Shown here: positions 60,364 to 64,000 of the stretch, one piece after another
Position numbering within the stretch: the first letter of the stretch is position 1
How the letters are laid out: the number at the start of each line of letters is the position of its first letter
Source of the DNA: UBA6115 sp050952935
GTDB taxonomy: Bacteria > Bacillota > Clostridia > Christensenellales > Aristaeellaceae
Assembly: GCA_050952935.1 (NCBI GenBank)
Contig: JBMNLS010000001.1
Location: forward strand, 620,001 to 684,000
DNA: 64,000 nt
Direction: 5' to 3'
Position numbers and translations under genes: made by a program
Notes under the pieces: model-generated
Told to the model about the DNA's origin: nothing
The model's database searches: none
Seen by the model: only the letters and a program-made list of their open reading frames with translations

Positions 60364-61410
60364 ATGCTTTTCACCAGCGAGCAGGTGTCCGCCGGGCACC
60401 CCGACAAGATTTGCGACCAGATCAGCGACGCCATTGTGACCGACTGCCTGAAGCACGACCGCAACAGCCGCGTGGCTGTCGAGGCCATGATTAAGGACGA
60501 TCATGTGTATGTGGCCGGAGAGATTACCTCCAAGCACGAACCCAACATCAAGTACCTGGTGCGGGATGTGCTTCTCAGTGCCCAGCCGGATCTGTACGAT
60601 ACCGTCCAGGTGGAGACACAGATTTCAAAACAGTCCGGGGACATCGCCCTGGGTGTAGACAAGAAGGGTGCTGGCGATCAGGGCATGATGTTCGGCTACG
60701 CCACGAAGGAAACCGGGAAAATGCTCCCTCTGCCCTTCGTGCTGGCGACGGAAGCCATCGACAGTCTGCAGACCAGACGGCATTCGGCCCTGCTGCCTGA
60801 TGCAAAAGCACAGGTGACCTACGATTACCGTCGCCGCCGCATCGATACCTTCCTGATCAGCACACAGCATAAGGAAGATGTGGAACCGGACGATGTGCTT
60901 CACCTCTGCAAGCGGATCATGGAAAACGTCGCGGATGCACATCACCTGAATAAGGATTTCCGTGTGCTGGTGAATCCCACCGGGCGATTTGTGACCGGAG
61001 GGAGCTTTGCAGACACAGGCGTCACGGGTCGGAAGATCATGTGCGACACCTATGGCGGTGCCTGCAGACATGGCGGCGGCGCTTTCTCCGGGAAAGACCC
61101 GACAAAGGTCGACCGGAGCGGCGCGTACATGGCCCGGAAGATCGCCAAGGATATCCTGCGGCACGGTTTTGCCCGGCGCTGCGAGGTACAGCTTGCCTAT
61201 GCCATCGGCATTGAGGAGCCGGTCAGCGTGTACGTGAACACATTCCACACGGGCAAGGTGCCCGCCGCGTATCTGGTCAGCTGGATTCGAAAGCACTACG
61301 ACCTGACGCCTGCCGGAATCATTTCTTCCCTTGGCCTGCGGGATGTGAATTACAACAACACAGCGACCCTGGGGCACTTCTGGCACCAGTGGATGCCGTG
61401 GGAAGAATGA
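60364..61410 (+). CDS. metK: Phage-type S-adenosylmethionine synthetase
   Basis: 348 residues, shorter than bacterial MetK (about 385). All core motifs are present: GHPDKICDQISDAI, GAGDQGMMFGYA, PTGRFVTGGSFADTGVTGRKIMCDTYGG and RHGGGAFSGKDPTKVDRSG. It makes AdoMet from ATP and methionine; in phages this may feed DNA methylation. ATG 60364 has AAGGAG upstream. An upstream in-frame ATG falls in the hairpin and is rejected. No phage methylase is seen downstream in the window. Confidence 0.93.
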   Translation: MLFTSEQVSAGHPDKICDQISDAIVTDCLKHDRNSRVAVEAMIKDDHVYVAGEITSKHEPNIKYLVRDVLLSAQPDLYDTVQVETQISKQSGDIALGVDKKGAGDQGMMFGYATKETGKMLPLPFVLATEAIDSLQTRRHSALLPDAKAQVTYDYRRRRIDTFLISTQHKEDVEPDDVLHLCKRIMENVADAHHLNKDFRVLVNPTGRFVTGGSFADTGVTGRKIMCDTYGGACRHGGGAFSGKDPTKVDRSGAYMARKIAKDILRHGFARRCEVQLAYAIGIEEPVSVYVNTFHTGKVPAAYLVSWIRKHYDLTPAGIISSLGLRDVNYNNTATLGHFWHQWMPWEE

Positions 61411-61499
61411 TTATTTGCATTGTGTGCCCACAGCCCGTTGACTTTACGGGCATTCAGAGTGAGTAATGGCATGCAAAAAACGCAAAGGAGGTTTTTCTC

Positions 61500-62405
61500 A
61501 TGACCATTACGACCAACACGACCGACCGCAAGGCACTGGCCAAGGCCATTGCTGAGGAACTGGGCACGACCGCCCGCTATCTGGGCCTGCCTTCCTACGG
61601 CTACCAGATCGGCGACTTCACCGTTGATCACGACGGAAACATCATCGGGGAGGATTTCGGAGCCCTCCAGGACTTCCTGCGGAGGAACGGATACGTCAAC
61701 GACGAGCCCGCCGCCGATCAGGAAGCCATCACCGAAGCACAGCCGGATGAAGAAGCGCCTGCCGATTCAGAAGCGGAGCCCATCACCCAGATGGACATTT
61801 CGATTCCGGCGCGGAACGCTGCGGTGGCACAGCTGAAGAACCTGATCTTCATGCTGCACAGCCGCCAGACCCTGATCAACCGCATGACCGACAGCGACTG
61901 CCTGAACATTCCCGACATCCTAATCGACAGGCTGCAGGAAAGCACACCGGAAACCCTGGAGGATCTCACCAGCCTGCTGGACGATTCCAGAGCGGTGGCC
62001 GAACTGACCGGATTCGATTTCCGGGACGGAAAGGTCAGCATGACGTTTCCCTTTGACGAGACACAGCCGGAGCGCTGGACAACCTACGCCAACCTGCTAA
62101 ACCGGATTTACGACGCGGCAATGAAGGCTACGCGGGTGTTCCCGGAGCGGGTGGAACCGGACGACCAGAACGAGAAGTACCTCGCGCACGTCTGGCTCCA
62201 GCGGCTGGGATACCACGGCGCGGATTTCAAAGCCGAGCGGAAAATCCTGCTGGGCCACCTGAAAGGCTACTGTGCTTTCGGAAGCGGCGACAAGATGCAG
62301 GCTCACAAGGAAAAGTACACCGCCATCCGGCGGGAGCGCAGGCTGGCCGAGCAGGAAGCGGCGGTGCTGGAGGTCATGGTTGAGGAGGCGAACACCAATG
62401 AGTAA
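61500..62405 (+). CDS. Element-associated protein ('virulence-related' family)
   Basis: 301 residues. The N-terminus TTNTTDRKALAKAIAEELGTTARYLGLPSYGYQIGDFTVDHDGNI is the conserved start of a family carried by Clostridia integrative elements and phages, often called virulence-related without proof. An acidic linker (about 75-95) and a helical C-terminal domain follow. ATG 61500 has AAAGGAGG upstream. It overlaps the zinc-ribbon gene by eight bases. Confidence 0.75.
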   Translation: MTITTNTTDRKALAKAIAEELGTTARYLGLPSYGYQIGDFTVDHDGNIIGEDFGALQDFLRRNGYVNDEPAADQEAITEAQPDEEAPADSEAEPITQMDISIPARNAAVAQLKNLIFMLHSRQTLINRMTDSDCLNIPDILIDRLQESTPETLEDLTSLLDDSRAVAELTGFDFRDGKVSMTFPFDETQPERWTTYANLLNRIYDAAMKATRVFPERVEPDDQNEKYLAHVWLQRLGYHGADFKAERKILLGHLKGYCAFGSGDKMQAHKEKYTAIRRERRLAEQEAAVLEVMVEEANTNE

Positions 62406-62919
62406 GACCATTCAGGAAGCCCTGCTGGATTTGAAAGCCCGGCAGGAAGCCGGAGAGAAGATGCCCTGCCCGCGATGCGGACGGGACACCATGAAGCCGG
62501 ATCTGCACACAAACGCGCTGAGTCGACATGCCGACGGCATCTACGTGTGCGACGACTGCGGCACAGCGGAAGCGATGCTGGACTTCATGCGGAACCCGCT
62601 CCCACTGGAGTGCTGGGCACAGTTCCGGGAGGGTGAAGCCACAGCGGATTTCAAAGCGGTGCCCGGCGAGGAAGCGCTGAAGACCATCAAGGCCGAGCAT
62701 GTGCCGCGTCTGATCCGGATCTTCCAGCAGTGGAAGGCGGGCACAGATTTCAAAGCCCTCCGGATCGCGGCGATGAAGGAATGTCCCGGCCTGACACAGA
62801 TCTGGGAGGAGCCTTTCCAGGCGCTGTATACGGTGGCCGACGGTGAGATCGTGATCCGGTTCCGGCAGAACAACGATGCGGTGGAGGTCGCCGCAGACCA
62901 CCTGACCAAAGCAAAGTAA
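62398..62919 (+). CDS. Zinc-ribbon protein of the element
   Basis: 173 residues. CPRCG near residue 23 and CDDCG near 51 form a four-Cys zinc ribbon. Two copies of an ADFKA/TDFKA motif follow, encoded by the recurrent GATTTNAAAGC sequence. It is coupled to the preceding gene, with GAGGAGG upstream. Function is unknown. Confidence 0.75.
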   Translation: MSKTIQEALLDLKARQEAGEKMPCPRCGRDTMKPDLHTNALSRHADGIYVCDDCGTAEAMLDFMRNPLPLECWAQFREGEATADFKAVPGEEALKTIKAEHVPRLIRIFQQWKAGTDFKALRIAAMKECPGLTQIWEEPFQALYTVADGEIVIRFRQNNDAVEVAADHLTKAK

Positions 62920-63172
62920 GCCCCTGCGGATTTTAAAGCGGTGCAGCCAAGCGCTGGCCGCTTTTCCTTTTGCCCGCGTCGCCGCCACGTTGGCCTCTGT
63001 CGCGGGCTTTGGGACGAGGGCCGAGGAAGAACCCGACCGGGCAAAGCGGCGCGAACGTGGGCCAAACACGGCGCGGATTTGAAAGCCGCACTGAGACGAT
63101 GAAAGCCGCCTTCCGGATTGGAAAGCGGCTGTATTCGTGTGTCTCTGCGGCAGATATTGTCCAGGTGTTGTC

Positions 63173-63616
63173 TTACCAGTGTGTGCCCCGCTGCAGGCTT
63201 CTCTCCAGCGCGGGCTTCAGGATGGTGTTGATTTGAGAGCGCAGGCCGAGCTTCCGGTAGGCGTCCTCGATGCCCTTGTAGTAGGCACTGTGGGGCGGCG
63301 ACTGGCGAATCATCTTCATGATGTAAATCATGCCTTCGATTTGAGAGCCGTCCGACATGTGCACGGGCCACCGTTCCTTGATGTAGTAGCTGGGGAATCC
63401 TTCGTAGCGGTCAAGGCTCCGTTCGTCGCGGTCGTTGATTTCCCAGACGGCAACGGGCACCCGGTTGCGCTGGTCTCCTGTCTTTTCGACGGTGGCGTGG
63501 AGGTAAAACTCCAGCCGGGCTCCGGCGATGTACCCGGTGCCGATGAGCCTGGCATCCGGACAGCGGAATGCCATCTGTTCCTGAACCATGTTTGAGCCGT
63601 ATGCGATGTACTTCAT
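63173..63616 (-). CDS. Gamma-glutamylcyclotransferase-like (GGCT/AIG2) protein
   Basis: 147 residues. The family's YGSN motif is at residues 5-8 and the probable catalytic Glu is in LDRYEGFPSYY. The C-terminal extension of about 50 residues (SAYYKGIEDAYRKLGL) is extra. Members cleave gamma-glutamyl bonds; the role in an element is unknown. ATG 63616 has AAGGAGG upstream. Confidence 0.88.
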   Translation of the reverse strand: MKYIAYGSNMVQEQMAFRCPDARLIGTGYIAGARLEFYLHATVEKTGDQRNRVPVAVWEINDRDERSLDRYEGFPSYYIKERWPVHMSDGSQIEGMIYIMKMIRQSPPHSAYYKGIEDAYRKLGLRSQINTILKPALERSLQRGTHW

Positions 63617-63714
63617 GCTGTGTCCTCCTTGATTTCAAAGCTCCCGCGCCGGGCAGGTTCAGTTTCCCTCTGCCGCCCGGCGAAGTCAATACGTTTGTGT
63701 GCCTGCAGCCGAAC

Positions 63715-63948
63715 TTAATTCAAAAGCTGTGCCCGCAGGCGAAGGGTCAGGCTGCTGATTTCCCGGTGTGTCATGCCGAGGATTTCCAGATCGTTCCTGC
63801 CGTTGATGGTCGCCATCAGGATTTCGAAGAGTTCCGTCTTGAAATCCGGCGCATGGTTTTCCGGGTCTTCTTCCCGGAACTGTACCCAATCGCGGCGCAG
63901 GTCTTGCAGGGTGTAAACCCTGTCGTCGTTCAGGTCGATGAACTTCAT
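63715..63948 (-). CDS. Small element protein, unknown
   Basis: 77 residues: KFIDLNDDRVYTLQDLRRDWVQFREEDPENHAPDFKTELFEIL then a helical tail. ATG 63948 has AAGGAGG upstream. It precedes the GGCT gene by about 100 bases on the same strand. Not recognised. Confidence 0.65.
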   Translation of the reverse strand: MKFIDLNDDRVYTLQDLRRDWVQFREEDPENHAPDFKTELFEILMATINGRNDLEILGMTHREISSLTLRLRAQLLN

Positions 63949-64000
63949 GGTGTGTACCTCCTTCTTGATTTGGAAGCCTGTGGCTCCGGGTGAAGGTTCC

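Larger units (their letters stand above)
62223..63977 (+). repeat. Dispersed GATTTNAAAGC motif, one orientation
   Basis: Exact GATTTNAAAGC at 62223, 62428, 62647, 62746, 62929, 63076 and 63631. Close variants are at 61653 (GATTTCGGAGC), 63116 (GATTGGAAAGC), 63229 and 63338 (GATTTGAGAGC) and 63967 (GATTTGGAAGC). All read on the plus strand. They lie in plus-strand genes, in the gap 62920-63172, and in or before the minus-strand genes after 63173. Confidence 0.7.

Overview
The window looks like a chromosomal segment of a Clostridia-type member of the Bacillota. The evidence is strong AGGAGG-type ribosome binding sites throughout, Bacillota-type small families (XRE/DUF6442, CGGC domain), and a prophage replication module of the kind found in Clostridia (DUF2815, DUF2800, VRR-NUC, SNF2, DUF1492). 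Genus cannot be fixed from sequence alone. Base composition shifts along the window: GC-rich from about 2.6 to 13.6 kb and 50 to 64 kb, AT-richer at 0-2.2 kb and around 32.5-34 kb. With the many broken genes and recombinases, this points to a mosaic accessory region.

Layout. (1) 0-2.2 kb: the end of a polar amino-acid ABC importer operon. (2) 2.6-5.6 kb: response regulator, histidine kinase and a secreted PepSY protein with an extreme Asp/Trp tail. (3) 5.7-12.9 kb: sugar catabolism (DUF4432 epimerase-like, MtlD-like dehydrogenase, PfkB kinase, acetate-kinase-like protein, AraD, FGGY kinase). Several terminators are clear, and a shared motif lies in the two divergent promoter regions. (4) 13.1-16.4 kb: an XRE/DUF6442 pair with a two-operator promoter, a CGGC protein, a hydrolase and two flavodoxin-like proteins. 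(5) 16.6-22.9 kb: a decayed defence/mobility patch holding a 5'-truncated MmeI-like methylase, a truncated DUF262 gene fused to another remnant, a truncated DUF4357/GIY-YIG protein and a serine recombinase without its catalytic N-terminus. It ends in an array of 12-bp copies of a tRNA-Val anticodon arm beside the 3' part of that tRNA. (6) 22.9-25.1 kb: small metabolic genes (PhzF, RidA, EamA, nitroreductase). (7) 25.2-31.1 kb: RES-domain protein, McrC, McrB, an unknown McrB partner and an ADP-ribosylglycohydrolase, all on the minus strand. (8) 31.4-35.4 kb: XRE genes, a serine recombinase N-terminal fragment, a 21-bp-period TGACAACA array with a matching operator/promoter, an RlmN/Cfr-like radical SAM enzyme and an IS256-family element. 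(9) 35.4-48.6 kb: an exopolysaccharide/capsule cluster, including a polymerase/ligase-glycosyltransferase fusion, a flippase and UDP-sugar dehydrogenase plus epimerase. (10) 48.8-50.1 kb: a tyrosine recombinase element. (11) 50.1-64 kb: a prophage replication module arranged as two divergent arms around a 16-bp inverted repeat, followed by a phage MetK and element-type accessory genes.

How the parts work together. Region 3 likely brings a pentose, polyol or hexuronate-like sugar into central metabolism. Region 9 likely builds and exports a polysaccharide from aminosugar and uronic-acid precursors, possibly transcribed in part from a hybrid promoter at the IS256 end. Region 7 is an intact McrBC restriction system embedded among NAD/ADP-ribose enzymes. 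Region 11 supplies phage DNA replication (polymerase, single-strand binding protein, primase-helicase, nucleases). The strongest candidates for undescribed biology are the tRNA-anticodon-arm array (22.4-22.7 kb), the strand-biased GATTTNAAAGC motif (61.6-64 kb), the TGACAACA array, and the RES-McrBC-DraG cluster.
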